Positions 15,941 through 26,090 of a stretch of DNA of 64,000 nt are shown in pieces (positions within the stretch are counted from its first letter, which is position 1; each line of letters opens with the position of its first letter). The notes below the pieces were generated by a model. That model was not told the origin of the DNA and searched no databases. It worked only from the letters and a program-made list of their open reading frames with translations. Source of the DNA: Pararhodobacter sp. SW119 (GTDB taxonomy: Bacteria; Pseudomonadota; Alphaproteobacteria; Rhodobacterales; Rhodobacteraceae); the NCBI RefSeq assembly GCF_017811755.1, contig NZ_JADDJF010000019.1, forward strand, positions 1 to 64,000, given 5' to 3'. Both the position numbers and the translations under genes were made by a program.

Positions 15941-17536
15941 ATGACCACCCTGCGCGACGCTGCGATGACCTCCAAGGCCTGGCCTTTCGAAGAGGCGCGC
16001 CGGCTCATGAAACGCTACGAGGCGGCGCCGCCGGCCAAGGGGCATGTGCTGTTCGAAACCGGCTACGGCCCCTCGGGCCTGCCGCATATCGGCACCTTCG
16101 GCGAGGTCGCGCGCACCACGATGATCCGCCGCGCGTTCGAGGTGATCTCGGACATCCCCACGCGGCTGATCTGCTTTTCGGACGACCTGGACGGGATGCG
16201 CAAGGTCCCCGACAACGTGCCCGACCCGGTGGCCTTGCGCGAACACCTGCAGCGGCCGCTGACCTCGGTCCCCGACCCGTTCGGCAAGTATGAAAGCTTC
16301 GGGCACCACAACAACGCGATGCTGCGGCGGTTCCTGGATACGTTCGGCTTTGAATACGAGTTCATCTCGGCCACCGAGTTCTACAATACCGGCCAGTTCG
16401 ACACGGTGCTGCGCCGCGCGGCCGAGCGTTACGACGACATCATGGCGGTGATGCTGAAGTCACTGCGCGAGGAGCGCCAGCAGACCTATTCGATCTTCCT
16501 GCCGATCCACCCCGAAACCGGGCGCGTCCTTTATGTGCCGATCAAGCATGTCGATGCGAAGGACGGCACAGTGACCTTCGACGACGAGGCCGGGCGCGAA
16601 TGGACGCTGCCGGTCACGGGGGGCAACGTGAAGCTGCAGTGGAAGCCCGATTTCGGCGCCCGCTGGGCGGCGCTCGATGTCGATTTCGAGATGTACGGCA
16701 AGGACCATTCGACCAACACGCCGATCTACGACGCGATCTGCGCGATCCTGGGCGGTCGCAAGCCCGAGCATTTCACCTACGAGTTGTTCCTCGACGACCA
16801 GGGGCAGAAGATCTCGAAATCCAAGGGCAACGGGCTGACCATCGACGAATGGCTGACCTATGCCGCGACGGAGTCGCTGTCGTATTTCATGTTCCAGAAG
16901 CCGAAGACCGCCAAGCGGCTGTGGTGGGACGTGATCCCGAAAGCGGTGGACGAATACCACCAGCAGTTGCGCGCCTATCCGGGGCAGGGGGTGGATCAGC
17001 AACTGGCGAACCCGGTCTGGCACATTCACGCGGGCAAGCCGCCCGAGTCGCGCATGGTGGTCAGCTTCGCGATGCTCCTGAACCTCGCCTCGGTCGCCGG
17101 CGCGCAGGACAAGGCGGGGCTCTGGGGCTTCATCCGCCGCTACGCGCCCGAAGCCAGCCCCGAGACGCATCCCGACCTCGATGCCGCCGCCGAATATGCC
17201 GTGCGCTACTTCCGCGATTTCGTCGCGCCCGAGCGGCGGTTCCGGCTGCCCGACGATCAGGAGCGCGCGGCGATGGCGGATCTGGTCCAGCGGCTGAAGG
17301 GTTGGGAAGGGGGCCTTGATGCCGAGGCGCTGCAGACGATGGTCTTCGCCGTCGGCAAGGAGCACGGGTTCGAGCCGCTGCGCAACTGGTTCAAGGGCCT
17401 CTACGAGGTTCTGCTGGGCGCGTCGGAGGGGCCGCGCTTTGGCGGGTTCATCGCGCTTTACGGGATTGATGAGACCGTGGCGTTAATCGAGCGCGCGCTG
17501 GCGGGCGAACTGGCGGAGGCGCAGACGACCGCTTGA
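15941..17536 (+). CDS. lysS: lysyl-tRNA synthetase, class I
   Basis: 531 residues. It has class I synthetase signatures: HIGT at 49-52 ([15 protein letters not shown]) and KISKSKGN near 290. The helical anticodon-binding domain fills the C-terminal third. It charges tRNA-Lys. Class I LysRS is the archaeal-type enzyme that replaces the usual class II enzyme in many alphaproteobacteria. GCCGGAAATGAAG precedes the ATG. Divergent from terB; the small DUF4864 gene follows in the same direction 87 bases later. Confidence 0.95.
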   Translation: MTTLRDAAMTSKAWPFEEARRLMKRYEAAPPAKGHVLFETGYGPSGLPHIGTFGEVARTTMIRRAFEVISDIPTRLICFSDDLDGMRKVPDNVPDPVALREHLQRPLTSVPDPFGKYESFGHHNNAMLRRFLDTFGFEYEFISATEFYNTGQFDTVLRRAAERYDDIMAVMLKSLREERQQTYSIFLPIHPETGRVLYVPIKHVDAKDGTVTFDDEAGREWTLPVTGGNVKLQWKPDFGARWAALDVDFEMYGKDHSTNTPIYDAICAILGGRKPEHFTYELFLDDQGQKISKSKGNGLTIDEWLTYAATESLSYFMFQKPKTAKRLWWDVIPKAVDEYHQQLRAYPGQGVDQQLANPVWHIHAGKPPESRMVVSFAMLLNLASVAGAQDKAGLWGFIRRYAPEASPETHPDLDAAAEYAVRYFRDFVAPERRFRLPDDQERAAMADLVQRLKGWEGGLDAEALQTMVFAVGKEHGFEPLRNWFKGLYEVLLGASEGPRFGGFIALYGIDETVALIERALAGELAEAQTTA

Positions 17537-17622
17537 CCGGCGCCAAGGGGGTGCCCCATCGATTTCGCTTTGATCCGTTTCGGCGCTTCCTGCGTATTCC
17601 TGAGATATGCAGGAGGTTCCGG

Positions 17623-18027
17623 ATGCGCCGTTTCGCCGTCCACCTTGCCGTCATCGCCGTACTGTGGACGACCCCCGCCGCCGCGAACGAGCCCGCGGTG
17701 CGGCAGGTGATCGGCGATCAGATCGCGGCCTTCGAGGCTGATGATTTCGCCGCCGCCTTTGAGTTCGCAAGCCCCGCGATCCGCAGCATCTTCGGAACGC
17801 CCGAGCGTTTCGGTGCGATGGTGCAGCAGGGCTATCCGATGGTCCATCGCCCCGACACCCTGCGCTTTCTGGAGGCCCGCGACGGCACGCGTGGCATCGT
17901 GCAGCGGGTGCTGATCACCGACGGGGCGGGGCGGGTGCACCTGCTGGAATACGAGATGATCGACCTCGACGGGCGTTACCTGATCAACGGCGTGCGGCTG
18001 CTGCGCGGGGCCGAGGCCGGCGCCTGA
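17623..18027 (+). CDS. DUF4864 domain protein, exported
   Basis: 134 residues. A signal peptide (MRRFAVHLAVIAVLWTTPAA) is cleaved near AAAN. The mature part is a small cystatin/NTF2-like fold of the DUF4864 type, recognisable from VIGDQIAAFEADDFAAAFEF, then ASPAIRSIFGTPERFGAMVQ and GYPMVHRP. It is periplasmic with unknown function. The start was fixed by a perfect AGGAGG at 17611-17616. It follows lysS and may be co-transcribed with it. Confidence 0.85.
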   Translation: MRRFAVHLAVIAVLWTTPAAANEPAVRQVIGDQIAAFEADDFAAAFEFASPAIRSIFGTPERFGAMVQQGYPMVHRPDTLRFLEARDGTRGIVQRVLITDGAGRVHLLEYEMIDLDGRYLINGVRLLRGAEAGA

Positions 18028-18167
18028 GCGTAAGTCGACGCACGGGCGGGTAACCGCCGAATCACCTTTGCGACAATCAACCATTTGTGAGCGCTACCGC
18101 GGGTTGTGGCCGCTCCGGCCCTCCCATGGCTGTGCGCGGCGGCGCGGCGGGTCGTTGGGCCGGGGCG

Positions 18168-18306
18168 TGACGTTACGTCAGGTTGATTGACGCCCGAATG
18201 GACGGCAGTGGGCTGAAATCAGGTGGCGAATGCCGCGACCCGGGCAAACGATTTACACTTATTCCGGACATTCTGTTAAAGGATTTACACGAATATCCTT
18301 TGTAAA
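18168..18306 (+). promoter_or_regulatory. acsA upstream region with palindrome and GATTTACAC direct repeats
   Basis: The 390 bases before acsA contain a perfect palindrome, TGACGTTACGTCA (18168-18180). An unusually A/T-rich patch follows, with GATTTACAC at 18250-18258 and again at 18282-18290 (32 bases apart, three helical turns). TTTACA at 18284 also pairs with TGTAAA at 18301. A repeated element on one DNA face suggests an activator site for acetate genes. TTTACA-N17-GTTAAA (18252-18280) could be the promoter. The regulator is unknown. Confidence 0.5.
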
Positions 18307-18417
18307 AAAAGAGTTACCATTTTCTTGACCCCTACGCTAGAATGCCCCTCACGGAGGAGACGTTGGAGGCAGGCCGCGGTACACGCGCCCCGTTTCCACG
18401 ATGCTTGGAGGAGCACC

Positions 18418-20383
<1,966 letters not shown>

Positions 20384-20391
<8 letters not shown>

Positions 20392-21076
20392 GGCCGACAG
20401 CCAGACCCGAACCAAGCCTGCCGTGCTGATCCTGCTGGGCCCGCCGGGGGCGGGCAAGGGAACCCAGGCGCGCATGCTGGAGGACAAATTCGGGCTTGTG
20501 CAGCTGTCCACCGGGGACCTGCTGCGCGCGGCGGTCAATGCCGGGACCGACGCCGGCAAGAGGGCGAAGGCGGCGATGGATGCGGGCGAGCTGGTCTCCG
20601 ACGAGATCGTGCTGGAGATCCTGAAGGACCGGATGCAGGACCCCGACGTCGCGCGCGGCGTCATCCTCGACGGCTTTCCGCGCACCACCGGGCAGGCGCA
20701 GGCGCTGGACGCGCTACTGGAGGGGCAGGGCATGTCCATCGGCGCCGCCATCTCTATCGAGGTCGAGGACGACGCGATGGTGCGCCGGGTGTCGGGGCGC
20801 TACACCTGCGCCACCTGCGGCGAGGGGTATCACGACGAATTCAAGCAACCGGCCGTGGCCGGGGTTTGCGACAAATGCGGCGGCACGGAGTTCACCCGAC
20901 GGGCCGACGACAATGCCGAAACCGTGGCGGCCAGGCTTTCGGCCTACCACGCGCAGACGGCACCGCTGATCGCCTATTACGACAAGCGCGGCGTTCTGTC
21001 CCGGGTGGACGGAATGGGTTCCATCACTGCCATCGCAGAGGAACTTGGCGCGATCGTCGACAAGGTGACGGCCTGA
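20384..21076 (+). CDS. adk: adenylate kinase, zinc-LID type
   Basis: 230 residues. The P-loop GPPGAGKGT is at 19-27, STGDLLR at 42-48 and DGFPRT at 96-101. The LID is the long form with four cysteines, C142, C145, C162 and C165, a structural zinc site. An extra 12 residues precede the usual N-terminus. It interconverts AMP+ATP and 2 ADP. It overlaps acsA, whose reaction releases AMP. In Rhodobacterales the housekeeping adk normally sits in the ribosomal-protein operon beside secY, so this is probably a second, acetate-linked copy (inference). Confidence 0.95.
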
Positions 21077-21175
21077 CGCACCGCCGCCCCGTCCGCGGGC
21101 CGGGGAAAAGGTGCAGACAAGAAGCCGGCGTCCCGCGCGGGGGCGACGGCAGGAGGAACCCTGGGAGGACATGAC

Positions 21176-21433
21176 ATGTCTGACAAGTCTTCTGATGCCT
21201 ACTGGAAGGCGAACATCCGGATCATCACCATATCACTGGTGATCTGGGCGCTTGTCTCGTTCGGTTTCGGCATCGTACTGCGCCCGCTGCTGTCGGGCAT
21301 CCCCATCGGTGGCACTGATCTTGGTTTCTGGTTCGCCCAGCAGGGTTCGATCCTGACCTTCATCGTGCTGATCTTCTACTACACCTGGTACATGAACCGG
21401 CTCGATCGCGAGTACGGCGTGGACGAGCAGTAA
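21176..21433 (+). CDS. DUF4212 small subunit of sodium/solute symporter
   Basis: 85 residues with two transmembrane helices (about 17-40 and 54-74). The N-terminal YWKANIRIITISLVIWALVS and the ending YYTWYMNRLDREYGVDEQ are typical of DUF4212, the small partner of VC_2705-type sodium/solute symporters. Inner membrane. The symporter gene starts 12 bases after its stop. AGGAGGAACCCTGGGAGG precedes the ATG. Confidence 0.92.
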   Translation: MSDKSSDAYWKANIRIITISLVIWALVSFGFGIVLRPLLSGIPIGGTDLGFWFAQQGSILTFIVLIFYYTWYMNRLDREYGVDEQ

Positions 21434-21445
21434 GGAACAGGGCTG

Positions 21446-23230
21446 ATGGACCAGTTTACACTCAACCTGATCGTCGTGGGCGCTTCTTTCGCGCTCTACG
21501 TCGGCATCGCCATCTGGGCGCGCGCCGGCACCACCGCGGACTTCTACGCCGCCTCGCGCGGGGTCAATCCGATCGTCAACGGGGCGGCGACCGCCGCCGA
21601 CTGGATGTCGGCGGCCTCGTTCATCTCGATGGCGGGCCTGATCGCGTTTGTCGGCTACGGCAACTCCACCTTCCTGATGGGCTGGACCGGCGGCTACGTG
21701 CTGCTGGCGCTGCTGCTTGCGCCCTACCTGCGCAAGTTCGGCCGCTTCACCGTGCCCGACTTCATCGGCGACCGGTTCTACAGCCAGACGGCGCGGCTTG
21801 TCGCCGTCGTTTCGCTTCTGGTCATGTCGATCACCTACGTCATCGGGCAGATGACCGGGGCGGGCGTGGCCTTCTCGCGCTTCCTCGAGGTGGACGCGTC
21901 GACCGGCCTCTTCATCGCGTCGACGGTCGTCTTCATCTACGCGGTGCTTGGCGGGATGAAGGGCATCACCTACACCCAGCTTGCCCAGTATTGCGTGCTG
22001 ATCGTCGCCTACACCATCCCGGCGGTCTTCATCTCGCTGCAGCTGACCGGGCAGTTCCTGCCGCAGATCGGCCTGTTCAGCACGCATACCGAATCCGGTC
22101 TGCCGCTGCTGACCAAGCTCGACCAGGTGCTGGTGGAACTGGGCTTCCGCGACTACACCGGGCACCACGGCTCGACCCTGAACATGGTCCTCTTCACCAT
22201 GTCGCTGATGATCGGCACCGCCGGTCTGCCGCACGTCATCATCCGCTTCTTCACCGTGCCGAAGGTTTCGGACGCGCGGAAATCGGCGGGTTGGGCGCTG
22301 GTGTTCATCGCGCTGCTCTACACGGTCGCTCCGGCGGTCGGTGCGATGGCGCGTCTGAACATCATCACCACCATCTACCCGAACACGCTGGCGACCGGGG
22401 AACTCGACCTCGAGAATCCGATCTCCTATGCCGACAAGCCGCAATGGATGGTCAACTGGGAGCAGACCGGCCTTCTGGCGTTCGAGGACAAGGCGGGCGA
22501 CGGCGTGATCCGCTACTACAACGAAGCCAACCCGCCGGCGATCGCGACGGAACAGGGCTGGCAGGGCAACGAGATGGTGACCTTCAACCAGGACATCCTG
22601 GTGCTGGCCAACCCCGAGATCGCGCAGCTTCCGGGCTGGGTGATCGCGCTGATCGCCGCCGGCGGTCTGGCCGCGGCGCTGTCGACGGCGGCGGGGCTTC
22701 TGCTCGCCATCTCGTCGGCGGTCAGTCACGACCTGATCAAGTCGATGATCAACCCCGGCATCTCGGAAAAGGGCGAGCTTCTGGCGGCGCGCATCTCGAT
22801 GGGCTTTGCCATCGCGCTTGCGACCTACCTGGGGCTCAATCCTCCGGGCTTCGCGGCCCAGGTGGTGGCGCTGGCCTTCGGTCTGGCGGCTTCGTCGCTC
22901 TTCCCGGCGATCATGATGGGCATCTTCTCGAAGAAGATGAACTCGGCGGGTGCGGTCACGGGGATGCTGGTGGGCCTCGGCACGACGGTCCTCTACATCT
23001 TCACCTATCTGGGCTGGTTCTTCATCCCGGGCACCAACATGCTGGCCAACACGGCGGACAACTGGCTATTCGGCATCTCGCCGCTCAGCTTCGGTGCCGT
23101 GGGTGCAATCCTGAACTTCGCCGCCGCCTATATCGTGCTGGCGATGACCCGGCCCGCTCCGCCGGAAATCCAGGAACTGGTGGAATCGATCCGCGTGCCG
23201 CGCGGCGCCGGAACCGCCCAGGCGCACTGA
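21446..23230 (+). CDS. sodium/solute symporter, VC_2705 subfamily (probable acetate/monocarboxylate)
   Basis: 594 residues, about 13 transmembrane helices, SSS family. Characteristic segments are DFYAASRGVNPIVNGAATAA, DWMSAASFISMAGLI, GRFTVPDFIGDRF, and the large periplasmic insert at about 310-385 with LATGELDLENPISYADKPQW, a mark of the VC_2705 subfamily. The SSS core with the A-A-D-W-M-S-A-A-S stretch forms the substrate and sodium sites. Acetate is the likely substrate because acsA and adk sit upstream and the family includes ActP, but other monocarboxylates are possible. A hairpin follows the stop. Confidence 0.92.
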   Translation: MDQFTLNLIVVGASFALYVGIAIWARAGTTADFYAASRGVNPIVNGAATAADWMSAASFISMAGLIAFVGYGNSTFLMGWTGGYVLLALLLAPYLRKFGRFTVPDFIGDRFYSQTARLVAVVSLLVMSITYVIGQMTGAGVAFSRFLEVDASTGLFIASTVVFIYAVLGGMKGITYTQLAQYCVLIVAYTIPAVFISLQLTGQFLPQIGLFSTHTESGLPLLTKLDQVLVELGFRDYTGHHGSTLNMVLFTMSLMIGTAGLPHVIIRFFTVPKVSDARKSAGWALVFIALLYTVAPAVGAMARLNIITTIYPNTLATGELDLENPISYADKPQWMVNWEQTGLLAFEDKAGDGVIRYYNEANPPAIATEQGWQGNEMVTFNQDILVLANPEIAQLPGWVIALIAAGGLAAALSTAAGLLLAISSAVSHDLIKSMINPGISEKGELLAARISMGFAIALATYLGLNPPGFAAQVVALAFGLAASSLFPAIMMGIFSKKMNSAGAVTGMLVGLGTTVLYIFTYLGWFFIPGTNMLANTADNWLFGISPLSFGAVGAILNFAAAYIVLAMTRPAPPEIQELVESIRVPRGAGTAQAH

Positions 23231-23240
23231 TCCTGACACC

Positions 23241-23267
23241 GGAAGGGCGCGCATGCCGCGCCCTTCC
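23241..23267 (+). terminator. hairpin after the symporter gene
   Basis: GGAAGGGCGCG (23241-23251) pairs perfectly with CGCGCCCTTCC (23257-23267) around a 5-base loop. No T-tract follows, so it may attenuate or protect the upstream RNA rather than end transcription fully. Confidence 0.5.
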
Positions 23268-23284
23268 ACCCCACCCCCCAAGGG

Positions 23285-25120
23285 ATGCCGATGGCCATGG
23301 AAACCCGTGCCGACGCGATCAGAACCTTTCTGGAAAGCGTGCACCCCTACGACAGCCTGCCGCGGGACGAGTTGACGCAAGTCGTCGATTCCTTCAGCCG
23401 CAGGGAATACCCCGCCGGGTCCGAGATCTATGCGGCGGGCGAGCCGCTCAAGGGCATCTTCCTGATCAAGCGCGGCGCGGTCGAGGTGATCGACCGCAAC
23501 GGCGAGCTGGTCTCGATCCTGGGGCCGCGCAATTCCTTCGGCGAGCGCGGGCTGATGCGCGACGGGCTGGCGCTGACCTCGGCGCGGGCGACCGAGGACA
23601 GCGTGATCTTGATGCTGCCGGTGGCGGAACTGAAGCGGCTGATCGCCAATTCGCCCGCCTTCACCCGTTTCTTCAACCGCTCGCGCCCGGCGGAATCGCG
23701 CGGCAACGACCTGAGCACGCTCAAGGTCGCCGATCTGATGGCGCGCAACCCGGTCACCTGCCAGCCCGGTGACAGCGTGCAGGACGCCGCGCGGCTGATG
23801 CGCGAGAAGCATATCTCCAGCCTTGCGGTGACGGAAAACGGCACGCTCGTCGGCATCCTGACCACCCGCGACCTGACCGCCCGCGTCCTGGCCGAGGGGT
23901 TGGCGGCCACGACCACCGTGGCCGAGGTGATGACCGCCGATCCGCTGACCCTGACCCCGGATTCGCTGGGCTCGGACATCCTGCACACGATGCTGGAGCG
24001 CCGCATCGGCCATCTGCCGATCGTCGAGGGGGGCGAGCTGCGCGGCATCATCACGCAGACCGACCTCACGCGGTTTCAGGCGGTCAGCACGGCGCAGCTG
24101 GTGCGCGACGCCGCCGTCGCCGACAGCGCCGAGGAAATGGCCGAGGTCACCGCGCGCATCCCCCGGCTGCTGATGCAGCTGGTCGCCGCCAACAACGCCC
24201 ACGAGGTGGTGACACGCCTGATCACCGACATCGCCGACACCGTCACCCGCCGGCTGCTGAAGCTGGCCGAGACCCAGTTCGGCCCCGCCCCGGTGCCGTG
24301 GCTGTGGCTCGCCTGCGGCAGCCAGGGCCGGCAGGAACAGACCGGCATCACCGATCAGGACAACTGCCTGATCCTGGACGATTCGGTCACCGACGACGAC
24401 ATGGAATTCTTCCGCCAGATGGCGAAATACGTCTCGGACGGGTTGAACACGGCGGGATATGTCTATTGCCCCGGCGACATGATGGCGACCAATCCGCGCT
24501 GGTGCCAGCCGCGCCGCGTCTGGCGCCGCTACTTCGAGAAATGGGTCGACTCGCCCAGCCCCGAGGCGCAGATGCTGGCCTCGGTCATGTTCGACCTGCG
24601 CCCGATCGGCGGCACGCCGGCGCTGTTTCGCGACCTGCAGACCGAGACGCTGGCGATGGCCTCGAAGAACTCGATCTTCGTCGCGCACATGATCTCGAAC
24701 TCGCTCAAGCACCAGCCGCCGCTGGGGCTTCTGCGCGGGTTCGCCACCATCCGCTCGGGCGAGTACAAGAACCATATCGACCTGAAGCTGGGCGGCGTCG
24801 TGCCGGTGGCGGACCTGGCGCGAGTCTACGCGATCAAGGGGCGCCTGTCCGCCGTCAACACCCGCGCCCGCCTGGAAGGCGCCGAGCATGCCGGCGTCAT
24901 CTCGATCTCGGGCGCGCGCGACCTGATCGAGGCTTACGACCTGATCGCCCGCCTGCGGCTGGAAAACCAGGCCGCGCTGGTGCGGTCGGGGCGCAAGCCG
25001 GACAATTTCCTGGCGCCGTCGGACCTTAGCGACTTCGAACGCAGCCACCTGCGCGACGCCTTCGTGGTGGTGCGCACGATGCAATCGGCGCTGGGGCATC
25101 GCGGCGGCACGCTGGGCTAG
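23285..25120 (+). CDS. cNMP-binding / CBS / DUF294 nucleotidyltransferase protein
   Basis: 611 residues. A cyclic-nucleotide-binding-like beta-barrel (about 25-130, FSRREYPAGSEIYAAGEPLK and GERGLMRDG) is followed by two CBS motifs (about 148-265, VADLMARNPVTCQPGDSV and VAEVMTADPLTLTPDSLG). A GlnD-like nucleotidyltransferase domain comes next, with GSQGRQEQTGITDQDN near residue 340 (GSxGR...DxD metal site), and then its substrate-binding helical domain. Proteins of this architecture are often encoded beside ActP-type symporters; some may modify or sense adenylate state, but the target is unknown. It lies 54 bases after the symporter and is cytoplasmic. Confidence 0.9.
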   Translation: MPMAMETRADAIRTFLESVHPYDSLPRDELTQVVDSFSRREYPAGSEIYAAGEPLKGIFLIKRGAVEVIDRNGELVSILGPRNSFGERGLMRDGLALTSARATEDSVILMLPVAELKRLIANSPAFTRFFNRSRPAESRGNDLSTLKVADLMARNPVTCQPGDSVQDAARLMREKHISSLAVTENGTLVGILTTRDLTARVLAEGLAATTTVAEVMTADPLTLTPDSLGSDILHTMLERRIGHLPIVEGGELRGIITQTDLTRFQAVSTAQLVRDAAVADSAEEMAEVTARIPRLLMQLVAANNAHEVVTRLITDIADTVTRRLLKLAETQFGPAPVPWLWLACGSQGRQEQTGITDQDNCLILDDSVTDDDMEFFRQMAKYVSDGLNTAGYVYCPGDMMATNPRWCQPRRVWRRYFEKWVDSPSPEAQMLASVMFDLRPIGGTPALFRDLQTETLAMASKNSIFVAHMISNSLKHQPPLGLLRGFATIRSGEYKNHIDLKLGGVVPVADLARVYAIKGRLSAVNTRARLEGAEHAGVISISGARDLIEAYDLIARLRLENQAALVRSGRKPDNFLAPSDLSDFERSHLRDAFVVVRTMQSALGHRGGTLG

Positions 25121-25129
25121 GGGGCAAGG

Positions 25130-25684
25130 ATGCTGTTCGAACTGATCGGGGCACTGTCGGCGGGGTTCGGGCTGATGGGCGTGGCCATGCTGGGCTGGCG
25201 CATTCTCGGGCGCGGCCGGTTGCCGGGGTGGATGTATCCCACCGCGGTCGCGGCCGGCATGCTCGCGTTTTCGGTCTGGGCGGAATATTCCTGGGCCGAC
25301 CGGATGATGGAGGCGCAGCCGCAGTTGCGCCTGACCGATACCGTCGCCGACCCGTCGCCGCTGCGCCCGCTCAGCTATCTGCGCACGCCGGTCAACCGGT
25401 TGCGCGCGATCGACCTGACGCGCACGCTGGTGCATCCCGAACAGCCGCATCTGGTGCGCACGCTGGTCGTGTCGATGGCGCGCTGGGAACCGGTGCGCGC
25501 GGCAGAGGTTCTGATCGATTGCGAGACACCCGCGCTGGCCCCGATCGGCGCGGGCGTGGAGGTACTGCCCGACGGGTCGCTGGAGGGGGCGGACTGGCGG
25601 GCATTGAGTGCCGGGGACAGTTTGCTGCGCACCGTCTGCGCGGCGGGGGAGGAGATCCGACATGCCAGAGGGCAGGGAAGCTAA
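25130..25684 (+). CDS. membrane protein of the acetate module, hypothetical
   Basis: 184 residues. Two transmembrane helices lie near 5-25 and 35-53 (SAGFGLMGVAMLGWRIL; YPTAVAAGMLAFSVWAEYSW). The remaining 130 residues are soluble with two cysteines (DCETP, TVCAAGEE). No family was recognised. It begins 9 bases after the nucleotidyltransferase gene and its 3' end overlaps the response-regulator start by 23 bases, so it is translated as part of the same operon. Confidence 0.75.
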   Translation: MLFELIGALSAGFGLMGVAMLGWRILGRGRLPGWMYPTAVAAGMLAFSVWAEYSWADRMMEAQPQLRLTDTVADPSPLRPLSYLRTPVNRLRAIDLTRTLVHPEQPHLVRTLVVSMARWEPVRAAEVLIDCETPALAPIGAGVEVLPDGSLEGADWRALSAGDSLLRTVCAAGEEIRHARGQGS

Positions 25685-26090
25685 GCGCGTCCTCATCGTC
25701 GAGGACGAGGACAACATCGCCATCGCGCTCGACTATCTGATCTCGCGCGAGGGGTACGAGCACACCCGCACCGCCACCGGCGAGGGCGCGGTCGAGCTGA
25801 TCCGCGAGATGCGCCCGGACCTGGTGCTGCTCGATGTCATGCTGCCCGAGGTGTCGGGCTACGAGATCTGCCAGGCGGTGCGCATGGACCCCGAGTTGAA
25901 GGACGTGCGCATCCTGATGATGACCGCGCGCGGCTCGGCCATGGAGCGGCGCAAGGGGCTGGCGATGGGCGCCGACGGCTTCATCTCGAAACCCTTCGAG
26001 TTGAAGGAGTTGCGCGCCGAAGTTCGCAGAATTCTGGCCGGCGAGCCGGCCCCCGACCTCGAGGCTATCACCCCGGAGCGCCCTGAATGA
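25662..26090 (+). CDS. response regulator, receiver domain only
   Basis: 142 residues, one CheY-like receiver domain. The acidic pocket is VEDEDN, the phosphoacceptor Asp is in LVLLDVMLPEVSGYEICQAV, the conserved Thr is in ILMMTARG, and the Lys is in FISKPFELKEL. There is no output domain. ATG 25662 follows GGGGGAGGAGAT. It overlaps both neighbours: the preceding gene by 23 bases and the pseudo-kinase/exonuclease gene by 4 (ATGA). It may receive phosphate from a kinase elsewhere, because the fused kinase-like protein next to it lacks the phosphoacceptor His. Confidence 0.92.
   Translation: MPEGREAKRVLIVEDEDNIAIALDYLISREGYEHTRTATGEGAVELIREMRPDLVLLDVMLPEVSGYEICQAVRMDPELKDVRILMMTARGSAMERRKGLAMGADGFISKPFELKELRAEVRRILAGEPAPDLEAITPERPE

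Noticed and set aside
18325-18345. TTGACC and TAGAAT as promoter for acsA
   Set aside because: Only about 7 bases separate the two boxes, against the usual 16-18.
23066-25723. 885-residue minus-strand frame
   Set aside because: Antisense of the cNMP/CBS/nucleotidyltransferase gene, which has intact motifs; low-complexity Arg/Ala/Gly composition.
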